A stretch of DNA of 55,566 bases, from assembly GCA_964429355.1 (NCBI GenBank), contig CAYSCH010000009.1, positions 1-55,566 of the forward strand. The letters are read 5' to 3'. Under the pieces are notes generated by a model, which saw nothing but the letters and a program-made list of their open reading frames with translations, did no database searches and was not told the origin of the DNA. This DNA comes from JAAYAY01 sp964429355. GTDB lineage: Bacteria > Planctomycetota > Planctomycetia > Pirellulales > Thermoguttaceae. Shown here one piece after another: positions 15,631 to 25,826 of this stretch; the first letter of the stretch is position 1, and every line of letters begins with the position of its first letter. The translations under genes and the position numbers were made by a program.

Positions 15631-18600
15631 ATGGTTTGTGGGCCGTCTGCAGAGGCAGGGCGGCCCCGTCTTCGATCACAACTCGGAAGCCGACGTTGTA
15701 GACCGGCTTGTGGGGATCGTAACGCCAGCGGCTTGACGAGGTGGAGTCGCGGAGCGTGTCGTTCCAGGAACCGCCGCGGACCACTTTGGCGTCGGGCTCA
15801 TGGAGATCGTTGCGGCCGTCGTTCTCCCGATAGGGATAGCCCCGATAGTTTGTCCGGCACCACTCGGCCACGTTGCCATGCATGTCGTGCAGGTTCCAGG
15901 TGTTGGGCGGGAATTTGCCGCCGGGAAGACTGAAATTGAGGCCATCGCGATAGCCCGGTTCCGCACGACCGTGGTTCCACGAAGCGAGGTCTTCGTCGGC
16001 GACGTTGGCAAAGGGCTTGATGCCCGAAACACAGTTCCCTGCGGAGAAATCGGTATCTGTTCCTGCTCGGCACGCCCATTCCCATTGGGCTTCTGTGGGG
16101 AGCGTGCAGCGTAGCCCCGTTCGTGCCGAAAGCCATCGGCAGAACTCCATCGCCTGGAACCACGTGATGCGGACGACCGGTGCATCCGGCTGATTGATCG
16201 GAGTGCCGCGCCGGGTGCGATCCTTCCATCGGTCATTGATGACTCCGCTGTCGTGCTGGGAGTCGAACACGGCGTATTGCGCGTTGGTGACCTCGAGAGT
16301 TCCCATGTAGAAGGGATGATTGACGGAAACCACCGACTCGGGCCACTCGTTTACTGCGCCGTGTGCGGAGCCCATTACGAATCGTCCTGCCGGGATCCGT
16401 GCAAACGACATCGTCACGCCGCCGGTCAACTCGATTTCTTTCGTGACAGGCCCGGCGGCCTGCTGGCTGGCTGAGGCACGGAGCTCGCCCCAGGGCCAGC
16501 CTTCCAGACTGAGGGGCGCGGGCTGCGGCAGGACGGAGGCAGGCGGTTCGAAGGCTACAGCGGGGGGCAACGGCACGGGTTCCTCGTCGTGATCTTCGAT
16601 TCCAGCGTAAGCGGCCTTGTAACGGCGACGATCCTCCACAAGTTGCGGTTGGGGCGGCTGGTGGCTCTCCGCCCAATTGGCCGGATAGGGCACGTTGTAG
16701 TCGATCCAGGTGTAAATCCGTTCCCATTCCTCCGGCGTCAGTTCAACGCCGTAATGTCCTTTCTTGAGCATCTGCACCAGCACGCTGGTATCGGCTTCAT
16801 ATTCGGCCGGCTTGGGCATGTGGTAGTCGGACTCGAAGCCGGGACGGCGCACGTAGCGCTGGAGAGCAACATACGCCGGGCTGTATTCCGTGATTGGCAC
16901 GATTGTCGCGGGCGAGCCGGCCCCACGCAGGCTTTCCAGGAGCTGTTTGGATCGCAGGTCGACCACTAGCGTCGCTCCGCGGGCCGCAGGGCAAGGCCCG
17001 CCGTTGTGGCAGCCGACGCAACGGCGGTCGAGCACCGGTTGGATTTCCCGTTCGAAACTGAAGCCTCGCTCCGGGCCGAACCAGGGCTCGATCTGGGAGG
17101 GCAACTGCCCGTTGGCCGCCGATGTGTATTGCGACGGCGGCACACTGTTCTGACTTTCGTGACATCCCACGCACGACAACACCTCGCCCGGCATGGCCGT
17201 GAACCAGCTTCGCATGAGCTGCTGGGCTTTCCCTTGGGAGTCGACGGGCTGCACGAACAGGGGAGTGTTGGCGGGCACGCGAAACAGGGCCGAACCGTCT
17301 TCGTTGACCGGCACGGTTCCGAGGATTCGTTTCACATCCCAACCACCTTCCAGCGACGAAGCCCGCGTATCTCCGTTGCCGAAGTAGCGATAGTGATAGG
17401 TCCCGATGCGCAGGCGTTTGATCGAACCCGGAGGAAAACCCTTCAGCCCGGGGCCCTGGTAGATATTCGACAGGTAGACGACGGCATCCTTCTTCTCGAG
17501 GTTGAGAAGGGATGGAATCACCGGGGGCATGGGGCGGCTGCAAAGAGGAATGGGTGCCATGTACCGTCCGTCGGCAAGGGGGAACACGTTGTCGTAGACA
17601 TCTGCGAGACAGAGCTCCCAATCGCTCCAGGCATCTTTCTGGCGACAGACAAGAAAGTACTTTCCCGCGCCGAGGTCTGTTCCCGGCTCAGCCAGCGGAT
17701 ACGGCGCGGCAAACTTGGGCCACACGTTTGTGACAAGCTCGTCCATCATCGTGGGCTCGACACGGCGTCCGTAACCGGGAATCTTCTGAATTGCGCCGGC
17801 GGCCTCATGACGCCCCCGAGCCGGATCGAGAAGGAGAATCTCACCGGCTCGCGAGACGCCGTGGTGGCCGGAGACGATGCAGGAAATCATCGTTGGATGA
17901 CCGGGAATGGGACGAGGCCAATAGGTCGCGTTCGGCCAATAGGAATTGCTTCCATAGTACTCCATCTGGCCGCAACCGTCGGGATTCATGCGGAAGAGAA
18001 GACGGGAGAAATAGTGGGGCGTGTCGGCGTATTCCCAGCGGGAATACAGCACGCGCCCGTCGTGCATGACTGTGGGGTTCCAGTTGTGATCCTGATCGAA
18101 GGTCACGCGTCGTTCGCCCGTTCCGTCCGGCCGGATCAGGTGCAGGTTTCCCGCGTCGGCGCCCCCCGTGCACGGAACGGCCTGCCAGCAGGCGTTGGAG
18201 ACGAAGAGGATGTTGCCGTCGGGAAGATAGCAGGGATCGTATCGCAGCAGGCCATCGTCGGGCGTGATTCGGCGCAGTCCGCTTCCGTCCAGGTGGATCT
18301 CGTAAAGGGCGCGACCGTCGGAGAAGAGGAGCCGCTTGCCATCCCAGTGCAGGTCCATGGAACTGATCGGGCCGTTGTGAACAACGATCGGCTCGACCTT
18401 CGGATCGGTCGGCGAGATGGCGACAATACGGTTTCCGATATGGTTGGGCCCACCCCAATTTGTCGCGAAGCTCGCACCGCCTTCGGCAACAAGGATGCGA
18501 TCGAACTGCAGCACCGGATTGGCCGTGAGAATTGCCCGGGATTGCTCCTCCATGGCAAAAGACAGGCGGCCGAGTTCATCCGGCGGTATCGTGGCGTCCC

Positions 18601-20440
18601 CCAGAACCCTGTCCCAAGTCGATACGATATCCTGCTGCAGTTTTTCAATCTGTTTCAAACTCTCGGAGACTCCGCTGTAACGGTCGCCGAAGGTGGCCTG
18701 CTGATCGTTTGCGCTCAGCATGACGGAACGGCAGCGAGCTGCCAACTCGATCAGATCCTCCATGGATGCGGCGCTGCAGTAGGTTTTCCGGATCTCGGAA
18801 GCCGTAAACGTGTCAGTGGTTTTCTGCTGGATCATGTCGCACCAGGCGAGGAGCCTCTCTTGCCGGCCGGCGAGGATTTCGGCCCGGACGCCCTCACGCT
18901 CCTCGCACGCCGCGCGCACCCGCGACAGATGGCGCCGCAGTGCTGCCTGGTAACGGTCTTGAAGGTAACGGTCGGCGTGGCCCGGAAGCCAGAGGAACGG
19001 GCTGCGGGAATTGCTGTCCACCCAGACCTGATCTCGCACTTCCCAATCGATCCGCAGGCGATCGGGGCCTGAATCGAAAAGCTGCTTCGCATGAGAGAGC
19101 ACGCCCTCTCGCATCGCCACCCGCCGCGACAGGTTCCCCGCACGGTTCATGTCGATCCCCGGCTGCGGCATGAAGAAGAACCGGCAAGGGTTGCCGTCAT
19201 CTCCCTTCAACTCCAAGAGAATCTGACGCGATCCGGCTCCAAACTGGCCCTCCCATGGTGCGAGAGATACTCCGAGTGGACTGCGGACTGGCATTTGCTG
19301 ACGTTCCGGCAGGAGCATGCCGACGGCCCTGTCGGCCATAAGTGTCAAGGAAAGGTCCTCCCGTTCAAGTGGTCGCAGGAAACGGGCATTGCGACAAACG
19401 AATACGACCTGTCCTTTGCCCGCGCCGGCAACTTCCACAACTCCGCCATCCTTCCAGGCATCCTGTTTTTGCCAGCGCAGGTGCGTACCGTCATCCGCCG
19501 CATACTCGGCGGAAAAATCGATCGTGTCGCGAGCGCGCAACTGCTCGACAAGTCTGCTATTCTCCGGCAAGGGACCGAGTGCATACCAGGAGTCGAGTTG
19601 CACGCCGATCTCGGGCAATGTGAGCCGGTCGTGCAATTGTTCCCACGCGAAGAGGGCCTCGAAGTTGGCGATCAGCGATTCTTCCCAAGCATCCTTCGCC
19701 ACCCATTCGGGCTGCTGAGAGGCCGTGCGAAGTTGCTGGCGTCGGGCAAGTTCCTCGGGTGAGGGAAGTACCACGTCGTCTTCCGTACCCAACGCCTCCA
19801 GTTCGAGGCACACAGTTGCTCCGACGGCATTCTGGTTGTGCGCCGGTTCGCCCGCCATGACGTTGTAGGTGCGCCAGATACGGAACTCGATCCAGTCAAC
19901 TTTCTCCGGCACAAGCGGGTTTCCGTTGTTCCTTGAAAAGGACGTGTGAAAACCACCACCGTTCTGACCGACCACCGTTGGCCCGGTGGAAAACACGGGA
20001 GCGTTGCTGAAGTCGGGCACTTGGCCCGGGCGCTCGCCGTTATTGACAACACGGATTTCGAAGTCCTGGTTGCCGCGAGCGTCAATATTGCCCGAAAAAA
20101 CGCCAAGTTCGGTAATGATCTTGGGTTCCCCAAGGTAATAGGTCAGAACACTGGGCTGCCCGTCGAGAAAGGTGCGTCCCTCGGCGCCGCAACTCCCCAC
20201 ATCGCCATCGGTGAGCCGCTGCAGCGGGCCGCGAGCCGGCCTCCCGTCGAGCGCGACCTGCACGTTGCCCCGGGCCAGCAGATTCCGGCCGTGCATGACC
20301 AGTACGCGATCGCCCATGCTCCGGAAGCCTTCGTCCGACCGATCGTACCCCCGCGACTGAATGACTGTGTCATCTGCAGAAGCAGAACCCATCCAGGCAC
20401 ACAAGATCAACACGGCCAGAATCAGCTTGCATCGTGACAC
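15629..20440 (-). CDS. giant secreted HzsA-like propeller, dihaem and FGE-like fusion
   Basis: Predicted exported protein of 1603 residues (signal peptide to about SASA, residue 22). After a discoidin-like N-terminal region comes a TolB/hydrazine-synthase-alpha-type propeller at about 640-1010 (RILVAEGGASFATNWGGPNH, 'DGNILFVSNACWQAVPCTGG', 'VLYSRWEYADTPHYFSRLLF'). Two c-type haem motifs follow, CVGCH at 1090-1094 and again at 1141-1145. The last part, about 1335-1590, is a formylglycine-generating-enzyme/SUMF1-like domain ('IPAGRFVMGSAHGAVNEWPE', 'LPTEAQWEWACRAGTD', 'MHGNVAEWCRTNYRGYP', 'VVRGGSWNDTLRD'). The Cys pair that does oxidase chemistry in true FGE is missing after RGGSW (Thr/Ser instead), so it is unlikely to activate sulfatases. 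This is not evidence of anammox: relatives of this propeller occur widely in non-anammox planctomycetes. Electron transfer outside the membrane is the safest guess. Confidence 0.88.
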   Translation of the reverse strand: MSRCKLILAVLILCAWMGSASADDTVIQSRGYDRSDEGFRSMGDRVLVMHGRNLLARGNVQVALDGRPARGPLQRLTDGDVGSCGAEGRTFLDGQPSVLTYYLGEPKIITELGVFSGNIDARGNQDFEIRVVNNGERPGQVPDFSNAPVFSTGPTVVGQNGGGFHTSFSRNNGNPLVPEKVDWIEFRIWRTYNVMAGEPAHNQNAVGATVCLELEALGTEDDVVLPSPEELARRQQLRTASQQPEWVAKDAWEESLIANFEALFAWEQLHDRLTLPEIGVQLDSWYALGPLPENSRLVEQLRARDTIDFSAEYAADDGTHLRWQKQDAWKDGGVVEVAGAGKGQVVFVCRNARFLRPLEREDLSLTLMADRAVGMLLPERQQMPVRSPLGVSLAPWEGQFGAGSRQILLELKGDDGNPCRFFFMPQPGIDMNRAGNLSRRVAMREGVLSHAKQLFDSGPDRLRIDWEVRDQVWVDSNSRSPFLWLPGHADRYLQDRYQAALRRHLSRVRAACEEREGVRAEILAGRQERLLAWCDMIQQKTTDTFTASEIRKTYCSAASMEDLIELAARCRSVMLSANDQQATFGDRYSGVSESLKQIEKLQQDIVSTWDRVLGDATIPPDELGRLSFAMEEQSRAILTANPVLQFDRILVAEGGASFATNWGGPNHIGNRIVAISPTDPKVEPIVVHNGPISSMDLHWDGKRLLFSDGRALYEIHLDGSGLRRITPDDGLLRYDPCYLPDGNILFVSNACWQAVPCTGGADAGNLHLIRPDGTGERRVTFDQDHNWNPTVMHDGRVLYSRWEYADTPHYFSRLLFRMNPDGCGQMEYYGSNSYWPNATYWPRPIPGHPTMISCIVSGHHGVSRAGEILLLDPARGRHEAAGAIQKIPGYGRRVEPTMMDELVTNVWPKFAAPYPLAEPGTDLGAGKYFLVCRQKDAWSDWELCLADVYDNVFPLADGRYMAPIPLCSRPMPPVIPSLLNLEKKDAVVYLSNIYQGPGLKGFPPGSIKRLRIGTYHYRYFGNGDTRASSLEGGWDVKRILGTVPVNEDGSALFRVPANTPLFVQPVDSQGKAQQLMRSWFTAMPGEVLSCVGCHESQNSVPPSQYTSAANGQLPSQIEPWFGPERGFSFEREIQPVLDRRCVGCHNGGPCPAARGATLVVDLRSKQLLESLRGAGSPATIVPITEYSPAYVALQRYVRRPGFESDYHMPKPAEYEADTSVLVQMLKKGHYGVELTPEEWERIYTWIDYNVPYPANWAESHQPPQPQLVEDRRRYKAAYAGIEDHDEEPVPLPPAVAFEPPASVLPQPAPLSLEGWPWGELRASASQQAAGPVTKEIELTGGVTMSFARIPAGRFVMGSAHGAVNEWPESVVSVNHPFYMGTLEVTNAQYAVFDSQHDSGVINDRWKDRTRRGTPINQPDAPVVRITWFQAMEFCRWLSARTGLRCTLPTEAQWEWACRAGTDTDFSAGNCVSGIKPFANVADEDLASWNHGRAEPGYRDGLNFSLPGGKFPPNTWNLHDMHGNVAEWCRTNYRGYPYRENDGRNDLHEPDAKVVRGGSWNDTLRDSTSSSRWRYDPHKPVYNVGFRVVIEDGAALPLQTAHKP

Positions 20441-20528
20441 GGGATCCTCCGTGAGGGGAAGGCAGGGCGGGCGGGATTGTTTTGGTAGGCAATGGGGAAG
20501 GCAGCATGGTACGGTGAATTCGGTCTGG

Positions 20529-20559
20529 ATTATAGCACGAACGGGGTGCCGTCTGCCAA
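20529..20559 (-). promoter_or_regulatory. candidate promoter of the giant haem protein gene
   Basis: On the minus strand a consensus TATAAT with an upstream TG (extended -10, at 20529-20534) is preceded by TTGGCA (20554-20559) with a 19-base spacer. Transcription would start near 20522, about 80 bases before the ATG at 20440. The rest of 20441-20748 shows no gene. Confidence 0.6.
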
Positions 20560-20748
20560 TTCGGTCGGGCTGTCTTCGGTTTTGCAGCCAGGACCATGGC
20601 GTGACCGGATCGAATGTGCCATCATTTCAGGCCGCCGGCCCCAGAAGACGGCCCACGACGGCACGCCATTCGGCCAATCCGCGATCCAGGCGCACCCGCT
20701 GGCCCCTTCGGTTGCCTTGATCCTGACAATCGGTACCGGTACAGGGCC

Positions 20749-22131
20749 TTACTTCCCGTAAGCGAACGGAAAGTGTTCGTTCTCGGTATGGGCCTCGTCG
20801 AAGGCTGCCTGGGCCTTCTTGACGACCTCCGGATTGGCGTCGGCGATATCGCTGGCTTCGCCAAGATCGACCTGGAGGTCGTAGAGTTCGAGCTGATCCT
20901 TGGGCGAGCGTTGGACCGCCTTCCATTTGCCCAGGCGTACTGCCCGCAGATTCTGGCACTCCCAGTAGAGGTAGTCGTGCTGCTTCTGCTCGCCGGGCTT
21001 GCCGAGCAGCGTCGACAGGTAACTGATGCCGTCAAGGCCTTGAGGCGGCCGAATCCCACTCAGCTCACAGGCGGTGGGCAGGAAATCCCAGAATGCGGAG
21101 ACGTGGTCGGTGGTCGTCCCGGCTTCGATCCGACCAGGCCAATGAGCGATGAGTGGCACGCGGATGCCCCCGTCGTACATATCGCGTTTGATTCCGCGCA
21201 GGGGGCCGTTGCTGTCGTTGAAGTCGGGATCGTTGCCCCCTTCGCGATGAGGGCCGTTGTCGCTGCTGAACAGAACCAGTGTCTGCTGGTCGATTCCCAG
21301 GGCCTGGAGCCTCTGCAGTAGAAGGCCGACGTCGCCGTCCATGCGACTGATCATGGCCGCGTGCCCCTTCTGTGGCTCCGGCCAGTCCAGGTCGGCGTAG
21401 TCGCCGAGCGAAGGCACCTCCATGCCATTGTCTCCCGCTTCGTTGTTGGCGTGCGGGATGGTGATCGTCAAATACAGGAAGAACGGGCGATCCTTATTTT
21501 CCTCGAGAAACTGCATGGCCTCAGCCACGAAGAAGTCGTGGGAGTAGTCGTTTCGCTCAGTCGCCACACCAGCCCCATCCTCACGCGACTCGGGTACCTT
21601 GTTGGTCAGGGGGACTTTCTCGGAGTTGCGGAACAGAAATTCCGGATAGTAGTTGTGGGCATGACGCTGGCAGAGGTAGCCGAAGAAGTAGTCGAAGCCC
21701 TGCAGGTTGGGATGCCCGGTCGAACCGGGTCCACCAAGTCCCCACTTGCCGATCAAGGCTGTCTGGTAACCCGCCTTCTTGAGCAAGCTTGCGACCGTAA
21801 TCGCCGTTTCCGGCAGCGGAAGCTGCCCCGTCGGCTTGATTTCCTTGTTGCCGCGCACGTACGCATGTCCGCTGTGAACGCCCGTCATCAGGCTGCAGCG
21901 TGAAGGAGCACATACCGTATTGCCCGCGTAATGGTCGGTGAACCGCAGCCCCTCGGCAGCCATCCGGTCAAGACAGGGCGTCTTGATTCTCTGCTGCCCG
22001 TAACAGCCGAGATCGCCGTAGCCCAGGTCGTCGGCCATGATGTAGATCAGGTTGGGCCGGTCGGCCGCCGAAACGAGCGAGGAGCTGCCTGGAATCACAC
22101 AAAGAAGTAGGGAAACAGCAAGACGGTGCAT
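20749..22131 (-). CDS. arylsulfatase-family sulfatase A
   Basis: Secreted type I sulfatase of 460 residues, with a signal peptide cleaved near VSAA-D (residue 23). The N-terminal metal site is RPNLIYIMADDLGYGDLGCY (25-44), and the formylglycine motif is C74-A-P-S-R followed by CSLMTG, so Cys74 should be converted to formylglycine before the enzyme can hydrolyse sulfate esters. Later family segments include 'TALIGKWGLGGPGSTGHP', 'VLFSSDNGPHREGGNDPDFN' and 'GGIRVPLIAHWPGRI'. The normal length range for the family is 450-550. The substrate is probably a sulfated polysaccharide, but cannot be read from sequence. It lies upstream of the FGE-like fusion on the same strand; a 308-base gap with its own promoter separates them. 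Confidence 0.95.
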   Translation of the reverse strand: MHRLAVSLLLCVIPGSSSLVSAADRPNLIYIMADDLGYGDLGCYGQQRIKTPCLDRMAAEGLRFTDHYAGNTVCAPSRCSLMTGVHSGHAYVRGNKEIKPTGQLPLPETAITVASLLKKAGYQTALIGKWGLGGPGSTGHPNLQGFDYFFGYLCQRHAHNYYPEFLFRNSEKVPLTNKVPESREDGAGVATERNDYSHDFFVAEAMQFLEENKDRPFFLYLTITIPHANNEAGDNGMEVPSLGDYADLDWPEPQKGHAAMISRMDGDVGLLLQRLQALGIDQQTLVLFSSDNGPHREGGNDPDFNDSNGPLRGIKRDMYDGGIRVPLIAHWPGRIEAGTTTDHVSAFWDFLPTACELSGIRPPQGLDGISYLSTLLGKPGEQKQHDYLYWECQNLRAVRLGKWKAVQRSPKDQLELYDLQVDLGEASDIADANPEVVKKAQAAFDEAHTENEHFPFAYGK

Positions 22132-22182
22132 AGAGGAGCCTGGTGGAGAGTCGAGACTGCGGATGAGCCAATACGACCTTTA

Positions 22183-22211
22183 CTTCTAATCCCACCGGCT
22201 TGGTTTGGCAA
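22183..22211 (-). promoter_or_regulatory. candidate promoter of the 20749-22131 sulfatase
   Basis: On the minus strand TTGCCA (22206-22211), a 17-base spacer, then TAGAAG (22183-22188), about 45 bases before the ATG. Confidence 0.4.
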
Positions 22212-22370
22212 CCTTTCGCGTGGGATATATTCGGAACGGGCCAGAATAGGAAGCTATCCTGGCGTCCGGCCGATTGCCCGACTTCCCAGCAGCCCAGTGG
22301 CAACGGCCAGGGGCGCTACTCGGCCTGTTGGGAGCGGTGGCGTGACCGGCGGAGGCGAGACGCCGGTTTT

Positions 22371-25300
22371 TCAAGGCTGCGATTGGCTGCCGGGCGATTT
22401 CGTTTCAAGTCGCGGTTGGCCCCAATGGGCCCAATCAAAGTAGTAAGACCCGGCTGAATCAGTGATCAGGGAGAGAACGATCGATCGACCGCGCCACGGA
22501 GAGAGATCGATCTCCAGGTCGTGCCAACCCCCTGGCACAACCATTTCGTTGGCCAATTGCCGCCCGTTGACCTCGACCAGAAAGCGAACGCCGGTCGACT
22601 TGGAGCCGTCCCGCAGGCCGACACCTGTGCGAAACACGGCGGGTTCTGGGGGGAGTTGCATCGGGAACAGGACCACGGTGCGACCGCCATCCGGCGGATG
22701 GGCAAACAACCCGTGCCGTGAAACACCGCCAACGGTGCTTTCCCCGGGTTGTGCGCCTGCCGTCGCGGGGGAGAGCCACTCTTGGCCCGTCTCGTCAAGG
22801 AAGCAGACGTGGCGTTGGGCGACTGCCAGGTCGCACGGGAGCTCTACGGACTTGGGCTGCTCCCGCAAGAAGTAGACGGTGCCTGGAAACGAGGTTTCCA
22901 GAGATTGAATCGATGCGTCGCCGGTCATGGAGACCGGACCGTCTGTATCCAATCCCATCGGCCACGGTTTGCCGCCAGCGACCGACAACGTGTCGCGAAT
23001 CGATCGGTCCACCTCGACTCGTGGGCGGATCCAGAGCGCCCAGTCGAAACTGGGGGAACGTTTTGGCCCCGGGTCGACCGAGAGCTCCAGATCAATACGG
23101 CGCCCCGCCCGTTCGGTCAGGTCGAGCGCAAGCGGGACCAGCGCTTCGGTCGCATGATGGGTCTGGGCAGTTCGTGTCAATTGGCCGGCTCGTGCCGCGA
23201 CGCGGAAGGTAACCCCATCGCTGTTGGGCTGCCCCACGGCAGTGGTCCGCAAGGCCACGTCGGTCAGAAAGGTCAATCGACCGTCTTTGGGGAGATCGAG
23301 GGAGTATCGGAGGTACGCCGTGCCTGTGCCGCTGGCCCTCGAGGCGCCGGTTCTGGGGTCAGTCTGCGGGACCTTCCAGGGTGGATGGGCAAAAAGCCGG
23401 TCGCCCGCATCCCGTTGGAAGACGGCCCCATCGCTGCCGACCAAAGGCGCCGGACACTCGTATCCGTCGCCCTGGAAGGGCCGGGAGCCGCCGGATGCCG
23501 TCTCCAGCAGAGTGACCAGGTCGGCGGCCACCGTAATACTGCTTTCCGTGCGGACCATTGCCAGGTCGGGCAATGCAACGATGGAGCGAGCAATCATTCC
23601 CTCCGGGAGGCGGCAAACGTGGAACTGGTCAAGTGGCCACGGTGCCGACACGACCGGATACCACCGAACCGGATCCAGTCCAAAGGCGTGCCGTTTGTCA
23701 TACGCCCGCCAGTCGGGAATCGCCCCGTCCGTTTCGGCCGAACCGACCCCGCTGATGGTCTGCGAGACGGTCACCCCGCCGCAAACCAGACGGCCGTCGA
23801 CCGTCCGTTGCACCTGCTGGCCACCGGCGGTCCGAAACGGAAAGGCCACTGTCGCCGGCCAGTCTCGCTCAAAGTCAATGTCCAACCGCTGCTGCTGCCA
23901 GAACGAAGCCTCGTCGAAGAACTGGCGGGCAAACCCCTTCGGATCCGCCAGATCGATCCCTTGCGGTTTGAGCGTTGGGATGACCCCCCAATGTTCGTAG
24001 GCCTCGTTCCAAGCGGCATAGATCTGGCCTTGCGAAGGCGAGGCGCAACCGAGGTAGCCGTTAATGATTGTGTAGGGGCGGAACAGGAAGGAGCTGATGG
24101 GGTGGGCCATCGCCAACCACTGGCGGTCCCAGGTGCCCTCCGAGTGATTCAGGCCGTAGGCGTGGCGTTGGGCGAAGGCTTCGTAACGGTAGGTAACCTC
24201 GTTGAGGCCCTCACCGCTCAAGGCGACCTCGGGCAACGCTTCGCGGAGCTGGCGGTGCAGGGCCAGATTTCCTTCGAGCATGGATAGGCCGTCAATCCTC
24301 CCGTTGTGATCGTTGTCGATGCAGAGGGTCTGGTCGAGGTGAAGGGCGTCGACGCTATGGGTTCTGCACAGTTCCACCATCCGTTTGGTGAAGAGGTCCC
24401 GCCAGGCCTTCAGGGCCGGATTGATGTAGGCGAAGCGGATTTCCGGCTCGGCTCGCGTCCAGAGCCACCATTGGCGGTCGTGGGAGCCGAAACAGTCGCG
24501 TACCTGGTACGGTTCGAACTTCTGATAGAGGGGATTCTTGGGGTCGACACCGAAATAGTTCACGTGGAGCATCACGCGGAATCCCAATTCGTGGGCCCGC
24601 CGGATGAAGGGTCCCAGGTCGTCGATGGGCTGGTCGTAGGAAGGGTAGTCGCGATCATAGCCCGCCGCCCGCCAACTTGGCACATAAAGCACGGTCTGCA
24701 GCGGATCGAGCCGGTCTGCCAGAAGATCCAGTTGGCCTTGATCGGTCCCCATGATGACCATTGTGCGAATTTCCCGAATCCAGTCGGGTTTCTGCTGTTG
24801 GATCGGCACGGGATGGAAGTGACTCACAGCCCAGTCACGATAACGGCGGGCCGGCCCGCGCCAGTCGCCTTCGTAAGTGTTCACGTGCCATGGAACGGAC
24901 CGGCAGGAGGTTAGTTCGCCAAAGGGGGCATCGTTCTTGGTGATCAGCGACAGCTCCCATCCATCGCGATGTCGCCGGACGACGAGCCGCTTGTACCGGC
25001 CGGCGGGATCCTCGGCCCACACGCAGAACCCATGGTCGGGACCCTCGACGATTACGAGTTGGGCCTCCCAACTCTGCGGATAGTCAAACTGCATTTGTTC
25101 TGCCGGCATGTGACGGGTCAATCGCAAGCCCGAATGCCCTGGCACGATGATCGCGTAGTCCAGCGGAATTCGCCCGATCGACCACTGGAGGCCCCAAATT
25201 CCCGGCTTGTCGCTGGATACGGACGGTTCGAGAATCAAATCGCCAGTTGATGCATCCAGTCGAACAAGCGTCTTGGCTTCCGCTTTTTCCGGGCCTGCAA

Positions 25301-25577
25301 ATCCCGTGTGCGTCAATGTAACGGGGGTAACGCCCAGCTTGTCCGGCCCAGTGGTGACGGTTGCGGCCGACTCAGCCCCCTCGCGATGAATGGTGAGAGC
25401 GGCGGGTGCCTGGCTCCGCTGAACAAGTTTCTCGCCCTTGGCCGTCTCAAGAGAATCAAGGCAACCGCTGGTGATTGTGGCACGAAAGCTGGGCGTGTCG
25501 ACCTGGAGCGAAGACGGGCCTCCAGGCGCGGTTCCAATGGCCAGACAGATTACCAGGACTATTTCCGCTCCTGCCAT
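22371..25577 (-). CDS. secreted DUF6259-type glycosidase-like protein
   Basis: Predicted exported protein of 1068 residues. The start at 25577 (ATG) is chosen because GGGAG lies just upstream and a hydrophobic leader follows (MAGAEIVLVICLAIGTA); an upstream GTG at 25655 is possible. The central part, about residues 240-600, looks like a TIM-barrel glycoside hydrolase of the DUF6259 group ('TVLYVPSWRAAGYDRDYPSY', 'PFIRRAHELGFRVMLHVNYF', 'VDALHLDQTLCIDND', 'VALSGEGLNEVTYRYEAFAQ'), with acidic residues (HLDQ, SGEG) as candidate catalytic ones. The last 350 residues hold two similar beta-rich modules ('SDGVTFRVAARAG', 'STGVRFLVEVNGRQLANEM') that end in FDWA-W segments, resembling NPCBM-type carbohydrate-binding domains. 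Substrate unknown. Confidence 0.8.
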   Translation of the reverse strand: MAGAEIVLVICLAIGTAPGGPSSLQVDTPSFRATITSGCLDSLETAKGEKLVQRSQAPAALTIHREGAESAATVTTGPDKLGVTPVTLTHTGFAGPEKAEAKTLVRLDASTGDLILEPSVSSDKPGIWGLQWSIGRIPLDYAIIVPGHSGLRLTRHMPAEQMQFDYPQSWEAQLVIVEGPDHGFCVWAEDPAGRYKRLVVRRHRDGWELSLITKNDAPFGELTSCRSVPWHVNTYEGDWRGPARRYRDWAVSHFHPVPIQQQKPDWIREIRTMVIMGTDQGQLDLLADRLDPLQTVLYVPSWRAAGYDRDYPSYDQPIDDLGPFIRRAHELGFRVMLHVNYFGVDPKNPLYQKFEPYQVRDCFGSHDRQWWLWTRAEPEIRFAYINPALKAWRDLFTKRMVELCRTHSVDALHLDQTLCIDNDHNGRIDGLSMLEGNLALHRQLREALPEVALSGEGLNEVTYRYEAFAQRHAYGLNHSEGTWDRQWLAMAHPISSFLFRPYTIINGYLGCASPSQGQIYAAWNEAYEHWGVIPTLKPQGIDLADPKGFARQFFDEASFWQQQRLDIDFERDWPATVAFPFRTAGGQQVQRTVDGRLVCGGVTVSQTISGVGSAETDGAIPDWRAYDKRHAFGLDPVRWYPVVSAPWPLDQFHVCRLPEGMIARSIVALPDLAMVRTESSITVAADLVTLLETASGGSRPFQGDGYECPAPLVGSDGAVFQRDAGDRLFAHPPWKVPQTDPRTGASRASGTGTAYLRYSLDLPKDGRLTFLTDVALRTTAVGQPNSDGVTFRVAARAGQLTRTAQTHHATEALVPLALDLTERAGRRIDLELSVDPGPKRSPSFDWALWIRPRVEVDRSIRDTLSVAGGKPWPMGLDTDGPVSMTGDASIQSLETSFPGTVYFLREQPKSVELPCDLAVAQRHVCFLDETGQEWLSPATAGAQPGESTVGGVSRHGLFAHPPDGGRTVVLFPMQLPPEPAVFRTGVGLRDGSKSTGVRFLVEVNGRQLANEMVVPGGWHDLEIDLSPWRGRSIVLSLITDSAGSYYFDWAHWGQPRLETKSPGSQSQP

Positions 25578-25826
25578 GATCGACTCCCACAAGGGTTTTG
25601 GAGCCGCGAACAGCCCCACCGATTTTGCAGATCCGCGTCCATGAGAGACTCCCACAGTTTTCAGGGACTTCTCAGAGTCTTGAACTGCGGTCTATGCGCA
25701 GGGTGCGCGGATGCTATCGGTAAGGGTCGGGTCGCGGGGCTGGTCCGCATTCGGACTGATGTTCACAACAGTCTAACGCCCCGGTGCGACGAGTGCCAGT
25801 TTGCGAGTCGCCACGGCGAGACTCCC

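Noticed and set aside
16589..19762. Long open frames antisense to the giant haem protein (for example 17006-19072)
   Set aside because: GC-rich codon bias keeps antisense frames open; these have no domains, signal peptides or ribosome-binding sites.
15629..20440. Hydrazine synthase and anammox metabolism
   Set aside because: Only a propeller relative and two haem motifs are seen. No HzsB/HzsC, hydrazine dehydrogenase or nitrite reductase genes occur, and similar proteins are found in ordinary planctomycetes.
22345..22371. Intrinsic terminator on the plus strand (ACCGGCG/CGCCGGT stem followed by five T)
   Set aside because: No plus-strand gene leads into it and it overlaps the stop of a minus-strand gene. 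It is short, so it is probably coincidence or blocks antisense transcription.
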